A stretch of 58,382 bases of DNA from a bacterium (lineage in GTDB: Bacteria; SZUA-79; Acidulodesulfobacterales; Acidulodesulfobacteraceae). The notes under the pieces were generated by a model that saw only the letters and a program-made list of their open reading frames with translations, was not told the origin of the DNA and did not search any database. Made by a program: the position numbers and the translations under genes. The DNA is taken from the NCBI GenBank assembly GCA_021850985.1, contig JAJZJX010000004.1:1-58382 (forward strand), given 5' to 3'. Positions 1 through 8,287 of the stretch are shown piece after piece. How positions within the stretch are numbered: the stretch's first letter is position 1; each line of letters starts with the position of its first letter.

Positions 1-2
1 AA

Positions 3-764
3 GTAGGAACCGGCGACCTTTTAGATGCGGAAACGGCAAAAGCTACAATGGAAACGGCAAAAGCCGCATATATAAATTCTATATTCAGCGTACGCATAGC
101 AAGGCTGGCTCTGTTAAATTCCATAGGACTTCCTCCTTCAAAAAACTACGTTTTCGTGAATACATTGAGATTTAAACCATTCAAAAGCAAACTGAAAGGG
201 CTTATTAAATCGGCAGTTAAAAATAATCCCCAGTTGAAACAGGCGCTGTATGCGGTAAAAGCGGCGAAGGCTTCGGTTAAACAGTCCGTCAGCGGCTATT
301 ATCCTACTTTTAACGCAAATTTTTCATATACGGGAGAAAATTCCGCCTTTCCGCTTAACAGAAATTATTCGGCGGGACTTTCGGTTTCCATACCTATTTT
401 TAACGGATTTTTAACCAAAAATAAAATAGATTATTCTAAAGCGGCGTTAAACAGCAGTATCTGGAATAAAAAGCTCACTGAAAGCAACTTGATTTACGGC
501 GTATCAAGCGATTATTACGCTTTAAACAACCAGTATTTAACGGTTAAGGCGCTGAAATCTTCCGAAAAGGCTTCAAAACTTGCTTATACGCTTGCGTTCA
601 AAAGCTACGAAGTCGGAGTAGGCTCCATGGTTCAACTCGTGACGGCAAACGCCCAGTATATCTCGGCATTGACAAGCTATATAAACGGCAGATACACATA
701 TTTTTATCTTAAAGCGAAACTGTATTCCGACCTGGGATTAATACCGGAACATTATCTAAAATAA
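3..764 (+). CDS. TolC-like outer membrane efflux protein, 5'-truncated
   Basis: C-terminal 253 residues of a TolC/OEP-family outer membrane channel; the frame is open to the window edge, so the true start lies upstream. The visible part carries the helical hairpin pattern of the family: a GTGDLLDAETA-type segment, a second repeat near LKGLIKSAVKNNPQLKQALY, a strand-rich stretch (YPTFNANFSYTG) and a final helix ending SDLGL. It would form the outer channel of the tripartite pump whose adaptor, ATPase and permease follow, starting 10 bases downstream. Family and operon context agree; substrate cannot be told. Confidence 0.9.
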   Translation, partial: VGTGDLLDAETAKATMETAKAAYINSIFSVRIARLALLNSIGLPPSKNYVFVNTLRFKPFKSKLKGLIKSAVKNNPQLKQALYAVKAAKASVKQSVSGYYPTFNANFSYTGENSAFPLNRNYSAGLSVSIPIFNGFLTKNKIDYSKAALNSSIWNKKLTESNLIYGVSSDYYALNNQYLTVKALKSSEKASKLAYTLAFKSYEVGVGSMVQLVTANAQYISALTSYINGRYTYFYLKAKLYSDLGLIPEHYLK

Positions 765-774
765 AGGTGAGAAA

Positions 775-1965
775 ATGAAAAAAAATAAAAAAATTATTAT
801 AACCGCACTCGTAATTTTGCTTATTGTTTTTACCGCATCTTATTTTATTATAAAATCGAAAACAAAAAAAGTTTCTTACGACCTTTATTCCGTAAAACCG
901 ATTACTATACAAAAATACGTTACTACTACCGGAACGGCTAATCCTATAAATACTATAAACGTGGGCGCGCAGGTATCGGGAATATTTTCAAAACTTTACG
1001 TCTGGTATAACTCAATAGTCAAAAAGGGGCAACTTCTCGCCCGGATAGACCCTACCCCCTTTATCCAAAAAGTCGATCAGGATAAAGCAAATCTCGCTTC
1101 CGCCGAAGCAAACGTCCTTAAGCAAAAGGCAATATTATCATACGATAGGCTTACTTATATAAGGGACGAAAAATTATGGAAAGAAAACTTAATAGCGCAC
1201 CAGACGGAACAAGGCGCCTACAGCGTTTATCTGCAGGACGTCGCCCAGCTTAAATATTTGGAAAATGCGGTGAGCGCGGCTAAAGCGCAATTGGCGCAGG
1301 ATGAAACAAATCTTTCTTATACAAAGATATATTCGCCGGTCAACGGCATTATAATTAACGTCGGCGTAGTGGTCGGACAGACTGTCGCTTCAAGTTTTCA
1401 AACGCCTAATCTTTTCGTAATAGGCGAAAACATAAAAAAAATGGAGATAGATACGACTACTAACGAAGCAGATCTCGGCGGCATTAAAAAAGGCGACAAG
1501 GCGTCATTTACCGTATATGCATATCCGGATAAAACTATATGGGGCAGCGTTCACAATATAAGAATTAATCCTACGACCGTTTCTGGAGTCGTCAGCTATA
1601 ACGTCACTATATTTTTTAATAACAAAGACGAGAAGGTGCTTCCCGGAATGACCGCTATCGTTAAAATTTACGTTTCGGAAAAAAAAGGCGTACTCGGCGT
1701 GCCTAATTCGGCTTTAAGATTTATTCCGGCAGGAGAAAACAAGCAGATTTTAAATAATATAACGAAAAAATTAAAAGTCGGCGAAGGCGTCGTATGGGTA
1801 TTAAAAAACGGCGCTCCATCGCCGGTTATAGTAAAACTCGGTATAAATAACGACGAATATACTGAAGTTACCTCGAAATATATTAAGAGCGGCACCAAAG
1901 TTATAACCGGCATGCAATCTTCCTATAAGGGCGCAGCGGCTCCAGGAAGAAGAATGTTCTTCTAA
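775..1965 (+). CDS. macA: MacA/HlyD-type membrane fusion protein
   Basis: Periplasmic adaptor (396 aa) linking an inner-membrane ABC exporter to the outer channel. An N-terminal membrane anchor spans about residues 6-26. Next come the first half of the barrel-sandwich domain (VGAQVSGIFSKLYV), a long Ala/Gln/Lys-rich coiled-coil hairpin around 95-185, and the second lipoyl half (IYSPVNGIIINVGV). A beta-barrel and membrane-proximal domain finish at a basic tail. A GGTGAG ribosome site precedes the ATG by 5 bases. It sits between the TolC-like gene and the ABC genes, the usual order for MacA-MacB pumps for macrolides, peptides or lipids; the substrate is unknown. Confidence 0.9.
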   Translation: MKKNKKIIITALVILLIVFTASYFIIKSKTKKVSYDLYSVKPITIQKYVTTTGTANPINTINVGAQVSGIFSKLYVWYNSIVKKGQLLARIDPTPFIQKVDQDKANLASAEANVLKQKAILSYDRLTYIRDEKLWKENLIAHQTEQGAYSVYLQDVAQLKYLENAVSAAKAQLAQDETNLSYTKIYSPVNGIIINVGVVVGQTVASSFQTPNLFVIGENIKKMEIDTTTNEADLGGIKKGDKASFTVYAYPDKTIWGSVHNIRINPTTVSGVVSYNVTIFFNNKDEKVLPGMTAIVKIYVSEKKGVLGVPNSALRFIPAGENKQILNNITKKLKVGEGVVWVLKNGAPSPVIVKLGINNDEYTEVTSKYIKSGTKVITGMQSSYKGAAAPGRRMFF

Positions 1966-2080
1966 TAAGCTAAAATATGGAAAATATAAATAGGACTATT
2001 AGCGAAAAGAGGGCAGCGTCCGCCGTCGCAGTAATGCAAGGAAATGGCGTCAAATAGTTTCTATAGGATAATTATATAAT

Positions 2081-2803
2081 ATGTCAAACAGTTATGATAT
2101 TAATGCAAATATGCCGCTGATACGGTTAGAAAATATAGGCATGATTTATAAAATAGGCGATATCTCCTATGAAGTTCTTAAAGGCATAAACCTTGCCATA
2201 GAAAACGGGGAATTCGTTTCGATAATGGGAGCATCCGGTTCCGGAAAATCTACTCTTATGAATATACTGGGATGCTTGGATAAACCTACGTCGGGAAGCT
2301 ACTTTCTAGAAGGAAAGGATGTTTCAGGGCTGACGTCGGACGAACTGGCGGAAATAAGAAATAAAAAAATAGGCTTCGTATTTCAGGGTTTTAATCTTAT
2401 ACAGAGGCTTTCAATTTTAGAAAATGTTATGCTGCCCCTTTATTATTCAGGCTATCATTCAAAAGACTCCGAAGAAATGGCGCTAAAAGCATTAAAGCTC
2501 GTAGATCTTTCGGATAAAGGAAATAAATTTCCTAACCAGATATCAGGCGGAGAACAGCAAAGAGTGGCAATAGCAAGAGCCATAGTAAACGACGCCCCTA
2601 TAATAATGGCGGACGAACCTACGGGTAATCTCGACTCGGTAAGGGGGGCGGACGTTATGAATTTTTTTGAAAAAATTAATTCGGAAAGAGGCGCAACGAT
2701 AATTTTGGTAACGCACGATAAGCACGTGGCGGATTATGCAAAAAGACTTATAACGGTAAAAGACGGAATAATTTTATCTTTGGAGACGGTCAAAAAAATA
2801 TGA
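2081..2803 (+). CDS. MacB/LolD-type ABC transporter ATPase
   Basis: Cytoplasmic ATPase (240 aa) of a MacB-like exporter. Walker A GASGSGKST lies at residues 50-58, followed by a Q-loop (VFQGFNLI), signature ISGGEQQRVAIARA, Walker B IIMADEPTGNLD and the H-loop THDKH. In Escherichia coli MacB the ATPase and permease are one chain; here they are separate genes with an ATGA overlap of 4 bases, as in the LolCDE/YknYZ type. The 115-base gap upstream holds no convincing gene. Confidence 0.93.
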   Translation: MSNSYDINANMPLIRLENIGMIYKIGDISYEVLKGINLAIENGEFVSIMGASGSGKSTLMNILGCLDKPTSGSYFLEGKDVSGLTSDELAEIRNKKIGFVFQGFNLIQRLSILENVMLPLYYSGYHSKDSEEMALKALKLVDLSDKGNKFPNQISGGEQQRVAIARAIVNDAPIIMADEPTGNLDSVRGADVMNFFEKINSERGATIILVTHDKHVADYAKRLITVKDGIILSLETVKKI

Positions 2804-4035
2804 AACGCAAACGCGTAAAATTTGCTTTTTTTCTCGACTTGGAATCGGCATATAAAACCCTGCTGCGCAATAAAATAAGGTCTTTTTTGACGATACTCGG
2901 AATTATTATAGGCGTAGGTTCCGTTATCGCAACGATAGGGATAGGGCAGGGCGCCTCTAAAGCTATTCAGGCATCCATTAACTCGATGGGTTCTAATATG
3001 CTGATTATACTTCCGGGTTCGTCGTCTTTAGGCGGCATCAACAGCGGATTCGGAGTACTGCCTACGCTTACTTTAAACGACGTTTACGCAATAAGAAAGC
3101 TTTCTTCGGTTAAAACCGACACCGCAATACTCGGCATGCCGCAGCAGGTAATATGGAGGGGAAACAACTGGTCAACCCTGATTAACGGAGCAGACTCTAC
3201 ATTTCCTATAGTAAGAAAATGGCCGGTAGCAAAAGGAACTTTTTTTACTCCGCAGCAGGTTTCTTCAGCCGCAAACGTAGCCGTTATAGGAAATACTGCT
3301 GCCACCGAACTTTTTGGACTTATAAATCCTATAGGACACATAATAATTATCCATAGCGTTCCGTTTACAGTCATAGGTCTTTTGTCGGTTAAAGGATTTA
3401 ACGCTTTCGGACAGGACCAAGACGACATAGTGGTTATACCTATTACGACCATGATGGAAAAAATTGCAGGCACGACCTGGGTGCATGCAATTGCAGTTTC
3501 GGCAAAAACACAGAAAGACACCGTTGCTGCACAGTCTCAAATTACCGCTCTTTTAAGGCAAAGACATCATATACCCGTGAATAAACCAAACGATTTTTTC
3601 GTTAGAAACCTTACCGAAATAGCTCAGGCGGCAAATTCTAGCGCGGCTACTTTTACCATTCTTCTCGCAAGCATTGCCGCGGTTTCTTTGCTGGTGGGCG
3701 GCATAGGCATTATGAATATAATGCTGGTTTCCGTCACCGAAAGGACTAAGGAAATAGGAATAAGAATGGCTATAGGCGCAAAAAAATCAGATATTTTGAA
3801 ACAGTTTCTTATAGAATCCGCAGTTTTAAGCCTTTTCGGCGGACTTTTAGGCATCGGTCTCGGCTTCGGAATTTCAAGCGCAATTTCCGCCTTTTCGCCC
3901 CTTAAAACCGTAGTTACCGCAGAACCGATAATAATCTCCGTCGTATTTTCTCTGTGCGTAGGAATATTTTTCGGCTTTTATCCCGCCTTTAAAGCCTCAA
4001 GAATGAACCCCGTAGAAGCATTAAGATACGAGTAG
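2800..4035 (+). CDS. MacB/FtsX-type ABC transporter permease
   Basis: Inner-membrane permease (411 aa). The first membrane helix (about 26-48, SFLTILGIIIGVGSVIATIG) is followed by a large periplasmic MacB_PCD domain and three C-terminal helices typical of the FtsX family. The conserved cytoplasmic motif is VSVTERTKEIGIRMAIGA, and the end PVEALRYE is the standard family terminus. Its start overlaps the ATPase stop, so the two are translationally coupled. Together with the two upstream genes this forms a complete mechanotransmission-type exporter. Confidence 0.92.
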   Translation: MKRKRVKFAFFLDLESAYKTLLRNKIRSFLTILGIIIGVGSVIATIGIGQGASKAIQASINSMGSNMLIILPGSSSLGGINSGFGVLPTLTLNDVYAIRKLSSVKTDTAILGMPQQVIWRGNNWSTLINGADSTFPIVRKWPVAKGTFFTPQQVSSAANVAVIGNTAATELFGLINPIGHIIIIHSVPFTVIGLLSVKGFNAFGQDQDDIVVIPITTMMEKIAGTTWVHAIAVSAKTQKDTVAAQSQITALLRQRHHIPVNKPNDFFVRNLTEIAQAANSSAATFTILLASIAAVSLLVGGIGIMNIMLVSVTERTKEIGIRMAIGAKKSDILKQFLIESAVLSLFGGLLGIGLGFGISSAISAFSPLKTVVTAEPIIISVVFSLCVGIFFGFYPAFKASRMNPVEALRYE

Positions 4036-4336
4036 GATTTAGATTTTCAAGATAACCCTTAATCCTGCATTAGAATTTTTATTTTCTGCATAAACGGCAT
4101 ATTTTTTTGTTGAAAAAGACATGCTTTTTCAATACATACAAAAAAATATATGTTTATATCCGCTTTCGCGGGAATGACTATGCTGAGATTAAGGTTTTAA
4201 CCAAACAGTCGTCATTCCCGCGAAAGCGGGAATCCAGATTTAATATAGCTTTTGAGTATATAATGCAATTTCTAATGCAGGATTATTAATAACTGTCCCG
4301 CTTTCATATTTTTTACATTTCTGTTATATTATAAAG
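4036..4336. other. 301-base spacer filled by a palindromic repeat element
   Basis: No gene seen. An ATG frame at 4107-4289 exists but its product contains SSFPRKRESR, the translation typical of a GTCATTCCCGCGAAAGCGGG repeat, so it is not a gene. The spacer holds the nested inverted repeat described at 4060-4285, and the last 50 bases must contain the cysE promoter (an AT-rich TATATTATA lies just upstream of its ATG). Confidence 0.7.
4060..4285. repeat. MITE-like nested inverted repeat, copy A
   Basis: The outer ends are a perfect 16-base inverted pair, TAATCCTGCATTAGAA at 4060-4075 and its complement at 4270-4285. Inside are a second hairpin (AAAAAGACATGCTTTTT at 4116-4132) and a third inverted pair, CGCTTTCGCGGGAATGAC near 4161 against GTCATTCCCGCGAAAGCG near 4211. 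The stretch from about 4110 to 4178 recurs in reverse orientation at about 8098-8170, with a single mismatch over roughly 60 bases. No coding capacity, so it would be a non-autonomous element. Confidence 0.8.
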
Positions 4337-4987
4337 ATGTTTAAAACTTTAAGGGAAAATATAAATTCGGTTTACGAAAGAGATCCTGCCGCCAGAAACG
4401 CTCTGGAGGTTCTGCTGTGCTATCCTGGGCTTCATGCGGTATATTTTCATAAAGTTTCTCATTTTTTATGGGAACATAAATTTCGGCTTTTGGCAAGACT
4501 CGTTTCCCAGACGGGTAGATTTTTTACAGGAATAGAAATTCATCCGGGCGCTAAAATAGGGAAAAGATTTTTTATAGACCACGGAATGGGAGTCGTGATA
4601 GGCGAAACCGCGGAAATAGGAGACGACGTCACTATTTATCACGGGGTTACGCTCGGCGGAACAAGCTGGAAAAAAGAAAAAAGGCATCCCACTATAGGGG
4701 ACAGGGTGATAATAGGCACCGGAGCAAAAATATTAGGGCCGTTAACCATAGGTCACGACTCTAAGGTTGGGGCTAATTCCGTAGTCGTCAGCGAAGTTCC
4801 GGCTCATTCGACGGTCGTCGGAATACCGGCGAAATCTGCGAAACGCGACGAATCGGAAGTTCACGACAACATAGACCTTGAGCATAACAGGCTGTTCGAT
4901 CCCGCTTTTTACGAGATATCGCTTTTAAAATCAAAAATATCGGAGCTTGAAAGCAGGCTAAAAGAGATTGAGGCATCAAAAAAATAA
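4337..4987 (+). CDS. cysE: Serine O-acetyltransferase
   Basis: Makes O-acetylserine from serine and acetyl-CoA, the first step of cysteine synthesis. The protein (216 aa) has an N-terminal helical part (about 1-60) and a left-handed beta-helix of hexapeptide repeats. Catalytic motifs are present: [12 protein letters not shown] with the Asp-His pair and YHGVTLGG with the second His, then [22 protein letters not shown] and [11 protein letters not shown]. It is the short form, without the long N-terminal domain of enterobacterial CysE. It is followed after two bases by an Rrf2 regulator and then a cysteine desulfurase, so it opens a cysteine/sulfur-transfer operon. Confidence 0.95.
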   Translation: MFKTLRENINSVYERDPAARNALEVLLCYPGLHAVYFHKVSHFLWEHKFRLLARLVSQTGRFFTGIEIHPGAKIGKRFFIDHGMGVVIGETAEIGDDVTIYHGVTLGGTSWKKEKRHPTIGDRVIIGTGAKILGPLTIGHDSKVGANSVVVSEVPAHSTVVGIPAKSAKRDESEVHDNIDLEHNRLFDPAFYEISLLKSKISELESRLKEIEASKK

Positions 4988-4989
4988 AA

Positions 4990-5424
4990 ATGAAACTTTC
5001 TTCTAAAGGTCAATACGCTGTGAGGGCGCTTATATATCTGTCATATAATTCAAAGGAAAACTCGGTTCCGGTGGGCTTAAAGGAAATTGCCGCCGGAGAA
5101 TCCATTTCTCTGCACTATTTAGAGCAGATATTTTTTACTTTAAAAAAGGCGGGTATCGTAAAAAGCTTAAGGGGTCCAAAAGGCGGGTACCTGCTTAATA
5201 AAAAACCTTCCGAGCTATTTATAGGGGATATAATAGAATCGGTAGAGCCTATTGAAATTACAAGCTGTATAAGCAAATCCAAAGCAAAAAAAGAATGCGG
5301 CAGAAAATCGGTCTGTTTAGCTTTCGATATGTGGAATTCGGTATCGAAGAAAATAACAGAATTGCTTAATTCTATAACTATACAAGACGTTATAGACGAA
5401 TATAAGCAGAAAAAACAAATATAG
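4990..5424 (+). CDS. Rrf2-family transcriptional regulator with cluster-type cysteines
   Basis: Winged-helix regulator (144 aa) of the Rrf2/IscR/CymR family. The DNA-binding part covers residues 1-80 (MKLSSKGQYAVRAL, ISLHYLEQIFFTLKKAGIV, RGPKGGYLL). Three cysteines, C93, C103 and C109, sit where IscR holds its [2Fe-2S] cluster, though the first gap (9 residues) is longer than in IscR, so cluster binding is likely but not certain. Its position between cysE and the desulfurase suggests control of cysteine or Fe-S supply, probably including its own operon. IscR-like and CymR-like roles are both possible. Confidence 0.88.
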   Translation: MKLSSKGQYAVRALIYLSYNSKENSVPVGLKEIAAGESISLHYLEQIFFTLKKAGIVKSLRGPKGGYLLNKKPSELFIGDIIESVEPIEITSCISKSKAKKECGRKSVCLAFDMWNSVSKKITELLNSITIQDVIDEYKQKKQI

Positions 5425-5432
5425 TTAAATAA

Positions 5433-5523
5433 TCTTAATCTTCAATAGAAAATATTAATACTATTTTTTTGCTTGATTAAGTATGAGCGAATATGCGGAT
5501 AACTTTCTAATGCAGGATTAAGG
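5433..5523. repeat. Short degenerate copy B of the MITE-like repeat
   Basis: The right end at 5504-5523 reads as the complement of CCTTAATCCTGCATTAGAAA, the same end sequence as copy A. The left end at 5434-5452 (CTTAATCTTCAATAGAAAA) matches only partly. The interior is about 50 bases of AT-rich DNA without the GGGAATGAC core. It fills the gap between the Rrf2 gene and the desulfurase. Confidence 0.6.
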
Positions 5524-5565
5524 AATAAAGATTGGCTTCATTAATTTAGAAAATAAAAAACGAAT

Positions 5566-6732
5566 ATGCCCAGAATTTATTTAGACTACAATGCGACTAC
5601 TCCGGTTGACCCGGCGGTTTTGGAAGAAGTAGTCAATACGCTTAAAAATTATCAGGGTAATCCGTCTTCCGTTTATGAAGAAGGGCGTACCGCAAGAATA
5701 TTGATAGAAGACTCCAGGGATTTAGTTAAATCTTTTCTGGATGCCGGAAATTCAGGAGAAGTTATTTTTACGTCTTCGGGTTCGGAATCGATTAATCTTG
5801 CGATAACAGGCTGTGTTTACGCTTATATGAAAAACAACAAAAATAAGGTTCCGCACATCATAACTTCGGCGGTCGAACACCATGCCGTACTAAACACCTT
5901 TAAATTTTTAGAATCGATAGGTGTAGAAACTGCTTATATCGGAGTAAACGAATTCGGGATGATCGATATCGAAGAAGTAACCGGAGCAATAAGGGAAAAT
6001 ACCCTGTTAGTTTCTATTATGGGAGCAAATAACGAAACCGGAACACTCTTTCCTATTAAACAAATTTTTGAAGAAGTTAAAAAAGTCAAGGAAGACGTTA
6101 TCTGCCACAGCGACTTAGTCCAGGTTATAGGCAAAGCGCATTTCAGCTTAAAAGACATTCCTTTGGATATGTGCAGTTTTTCGGGTCACAAATTTTACGC
6201 TTTAAAAGGATGCGGGGCTCTTTATGTAAAAAAAGGGGTAAATATAGAGCCTATTATTCACGGCGGGCATCAGGAACGGGGCTTAAGGGCGGGAACGGAA
6301 AATATAGCGGGTATAGTTTCTATAGCGAAAGGCATGAACATATTAAAAAACGTAATGAATGAAGAATTGACGAGAATTAATTCGCTCGGAAGCATTTTTC
6401 ACGACAAACTTTTTTACGGCATAGAAGGTATAAAACTTAACGGAAATCCGGTAAGCAGGCTGAAAAATACATTGAACGTTTCTTTCGACGGCGTCAAAGC
6501 CGAAACGCTTCTGTTTAATCTTGATCTTTACGGTATTAGCGCTTCAGCAGGTTCCGCCTGCAATGCCGGCACGGTTTCTATGTCTCACGTATTGAAAGCT
6601 CACGGATACGACGCTAAAAGAATTGAATCTGCTATAAGATTCAGCATAGGAAGATACACTGCTGAAGACGATATAGATTATGCAGTAAGCGCTATTAAAA
6701 AAGGCGTGCTTAAATTACGGACGGGCAGCTGA
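5566..6732 (+). CDS. iscS: Cysteine desulfurase (IscS/NifS family)
   Basis: PLP enzyme (388 aa) that takes sulfur from cysteine as an enzyme-bound persulfide for Fe-S clusters and tRNA thiolation. It opens with the family start IYLDYNATTPVDP. The PLP lysine is K209 in SGHKFYALKG, and the active-site cysteine is C332 in SAGSACNAGT, where most homologues have SSGSACTS. The catalytic His lies in VEHHAVLN. No iscU scaffold follows; mnmA does, 23 bases on, suggesting the sulfur is at least partly meant for tRNA 2-thiouridine. NifS-type and IscS-type cannot be separated with certainty by eye. Confidence 0.93.
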   Translation: MPRIYLDYNATTPVDPAVLEEVVNTLKNYQGNPSSVYEEGRTARILIEDSRDLVKSFLDAGNSGEVIFTSSGSESINLAITGCVYAYMKNNKNKVPHIITSAVEHHAVLNTFKFLESIGVETAYIGVNEFGMIDIEEVTGAIRENTLLVSIMGANNETGTLFPIKQIFEEVKKVKEDVICHSDLVQVIGKAHFSLKDIPLDMCSFSGHKFYALKGCGALYVKKGVNIEPIIHGGHQERGLRAGTENIAGIVSIAKGMNILKNVMNEELTRINSLGSIFHDKLFYGIEGIKLNGNPVSRLKNTLNVSFDGVKAETLLFNLDLYGISASAGSACNAGTVSMSHVLKAHGYDAKRIESAIRFSIGRYTAEDDIDYAVSAIKKGVLKLRTGS

Positions 6733-6755
6733 TACCGGTATATTATTTATTTATT

Positions 6756-7880
6756 ATGCTTATAAAATCCAATAAAACGGTCGCAGTAGCAATGTCTGGC
6801 GGAGTCGACAGCTCGGTTAGCGCTATAATCCTTAAAAAAAGGGGCTACTCGGTAATCGGCGTTTCCATGCATCTCGTTTCGGAAGATGCTTTCCACGGAA
6901 CTTTAAAAACCTGCTGCAGCACGGACGATATAATTTCGGCAAAAAGGGTTTGCGTAAAACTCGGCATACCCCATTTCGTAGTAAATCTTGAAAATGAATT
7001 TAAAACTGAGGTAATAGACCGCTTCGTAACGGAATATTTACGCGGAAAAACGCCTAATCCCTGTATTGTATGCAACTGCGTTATTAAGTTCGACCTGCTG
7101 ATTAAAAGAGCAAAAGAGCTCGGCGCGGATTTTCTCGCTACGGGACATTATGCAAGAATAACCAAGGATACGGAAGGACGCTATTTTCTCCTTAAATCTA
7201 AAGACTTATCTAAGGACCAGTCTTACGTTCTTTACGGGCTTTCGCAGGAAAACCTTAAAAATATAATGTTTCCGGTAGGCAATATGAATAAAATGCAGAC
7301 GCGCCGCATTGCTTCCGATGCCGGATTTACCGATATTTCCGGCAAAAAAGACAGCGTCGAAATATGCTTCATTCCCGATAAAGATTATGCGGGATTCATA
7401 AAAAGGCAATCGGCGATATGCTTAAAAAAAGGATTTATTAAAAATTTAAAAGGGGAAATAATCGGAGAGCATGGCGGTATTTTTAACTACACCGTAGGAC
7501 AGAGGAAAAGGCTGGGCGTTTCGTCTAAAAATCCTCTTTACGTCGTTAAAATTTCTGCGGAAAATAACGAAATTTTCGTCGGCGGTATGGAAGACTGCAT
7601 GTCAGATTCTTTAACGGTTCAAAATTTTAATTTTATTAATCCCGAATATAAAAACTCGCTCGAAGATATGAAAACCTCCGCAAAGATAAGATATTCTTCG
7701 CCGGATTATAAATGCAAAGCTTTTGTTTTAGACGACGGTTCGGTAAAAATAAAATTTGACGAAAAAGTTAAATTTATAACCCCGGGACAGTCCGCCGTCC
7801 TGTATTCCGGAATCAAAGTTATAGGCGGCGGGGTTATAGATACAGGGGCAGAATTTAATTCTGTCCATGTCACAACTTGA
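6756..7880 (+). CDS. mnmA: tRNA-specific 2-thiouridylase MnmA
   Basis: Thiolates U34 of tRNA Lys, Glu and Gln using persulfide sulfur. The protein (374 aa) has the PP-loop SGGVDSS at 14-20, the nucleophile region NPCIVCNCVIKF (C106 aligns with the usual CN..IKF cysteine), KDQSYVLYGL, and C204 in EICFIPD as the persulfide cysteine. The C-terminal barrel follows. The last dozen residues (TGAEFNSVHVTT) are encoded by a degenerate palindromic repeat (7845-7866), so the natural end has probably been replaced by repeat sequence. Confidence 0.95.
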   Translation: MLIKSNKTVAVAMSGGVDSSVSAIILKKRGYSVIGVSMHLVSEDAFHGTLKTCCSTDDIISAKRVCVKLGIPHFVVNLENEFKTEVIDRFVTEYLRGKTPNPCIVCNCVIKFDLLIKRAKELGADFLATGHYARITKDTEGRYFLLKSKDLSKDQSYVLYGLSQENLKNIMFPVGNMNKMQTRRIASDAGFTDISGKKDSVEICFIPDKDYAGFIKRQSAICLKKGFIKNLKGEIIGEHGGIFNYTVGQRKRLGVSSKNPLYVVKISAENNEIFVGGMEDCMSDSLTVQNFNFINPEYKNSLEDMKTSAKIRYSSPDYKCKAFVLDDGSVKIKFDEKVKFITPGQSAVLYSGIKVIGGGVIDTGAEFNSVHVTT

Positions 7881-7904
7881 AGAGGACGGAATTAAATTCT
7901 GAAT

Positions 7905-8261
7905 GGAAAAGGTGTCAGATTTTTTTTCCGCTTGATGAACAGTTAATTAATACCTTAAATCACCGTTAGAAACTATTAAAATTGTTTCAACATATAATAA
8001 ATACTGGATGAGCCGTCTAAATACTGACGGCTTTAAAACGTACCCGCTTTCGCGGGAATGACACCCGTTGGGTGAAAAGTTAAAATCACGCATTGTCATT
8101 CCCGCGTAAGCGGATATAAACATATATTTTTTTGTATGTATTGAAAAAGCATGTCTTTTTCAACAAAAAAATATGCCGTTTATGCGGAAAATAAAATTTC
8201 TAACGGTGATTTAAGGTAATATATAAAATTGTTAGCGGAAAATTAATCTTACACCTTTTCC
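7905..8261. repeat. Outer GGAAAAGGTGTCAGATT inverted repeat enclosing another element
   Basis: The left arm 7905-7930 (GGAAAAGGTGTCAGATT then a T-run and CCG) and the right arm 8236-8261 are inverted copies, 23 of 26 positions matching. The same arm sequence recurs at 17982-18068, and related forms occur at 47547-47583 and 49451-49478. Here the arms are about 300 bases apart because another inverted-repeat element (7951-8218) sits between them, which looks like insertion of one element into another. Confidence 0.75.
7951..8218. repeat. MITE-like nested inverted repeat, copy C
   Basis: The ends are a perfect 22-base inverted pair (core CCTTAAATCACCGTTAGAAA) at 7951-7972 and 8197-8218. The end sequence differs from copies A and D at the middle bases, yet the two ends match each other exactly. 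Inside are CGCTTTCGCGGGAATGAC near 8044 and its complement near 8095, then a stretch that is the reverse complement of part of copy A. No coding capacity. Confidence 0.82.
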
Positions 8262-8287
8262 GACGGCAGAACAATAAATTAAAATAT

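Larger units (their letters stand above)
7881..8287. other. 407-base spacer made of nested repeats
   Basis: No gene seen between mnmA and the mtaB-like gene. From left to right it holds a degenerate GGACGGAATT-type palindrome (about 7883-7903), then an outer inverted pair (7905-7930 and 8236-8261), inside it a second pair (7951-7972 and 8197-8218), and inside that the GGGAATGAC hairpin core. The final 26 bases before the mtaB ATG are unique. Confidence 0.75.

Noticed and set aside
1977-2057. A 26-residue frame between the adaptor and the ABC ATPase
   Set aside because: No good ribosome site and no recognisable product. In such AT-rich spacers short frames are expected by chance.
3084-3521. 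145-codon antisense frame in the permease gene
   Set aside because: It lies fully opposite a well-supported gene, has a skewed composition and matches no known family.
4107-4289. A 60-codon frame in the cysE upstream spacer
   Set aside because: Its product contains SSFPRKRESR, the usual translation of a GTCATTCCCGCGAAAGCGGG repeat, and the frame lies wholly within the inverted-repeat element.
7905-8261. Possible CRISPR array or riboswitch in the mnmA-mtaB spacer
   Set aside because: The repeats are inverted and nested, not regularly spaced direct repeats, and no conserved riboswitch core was seen.
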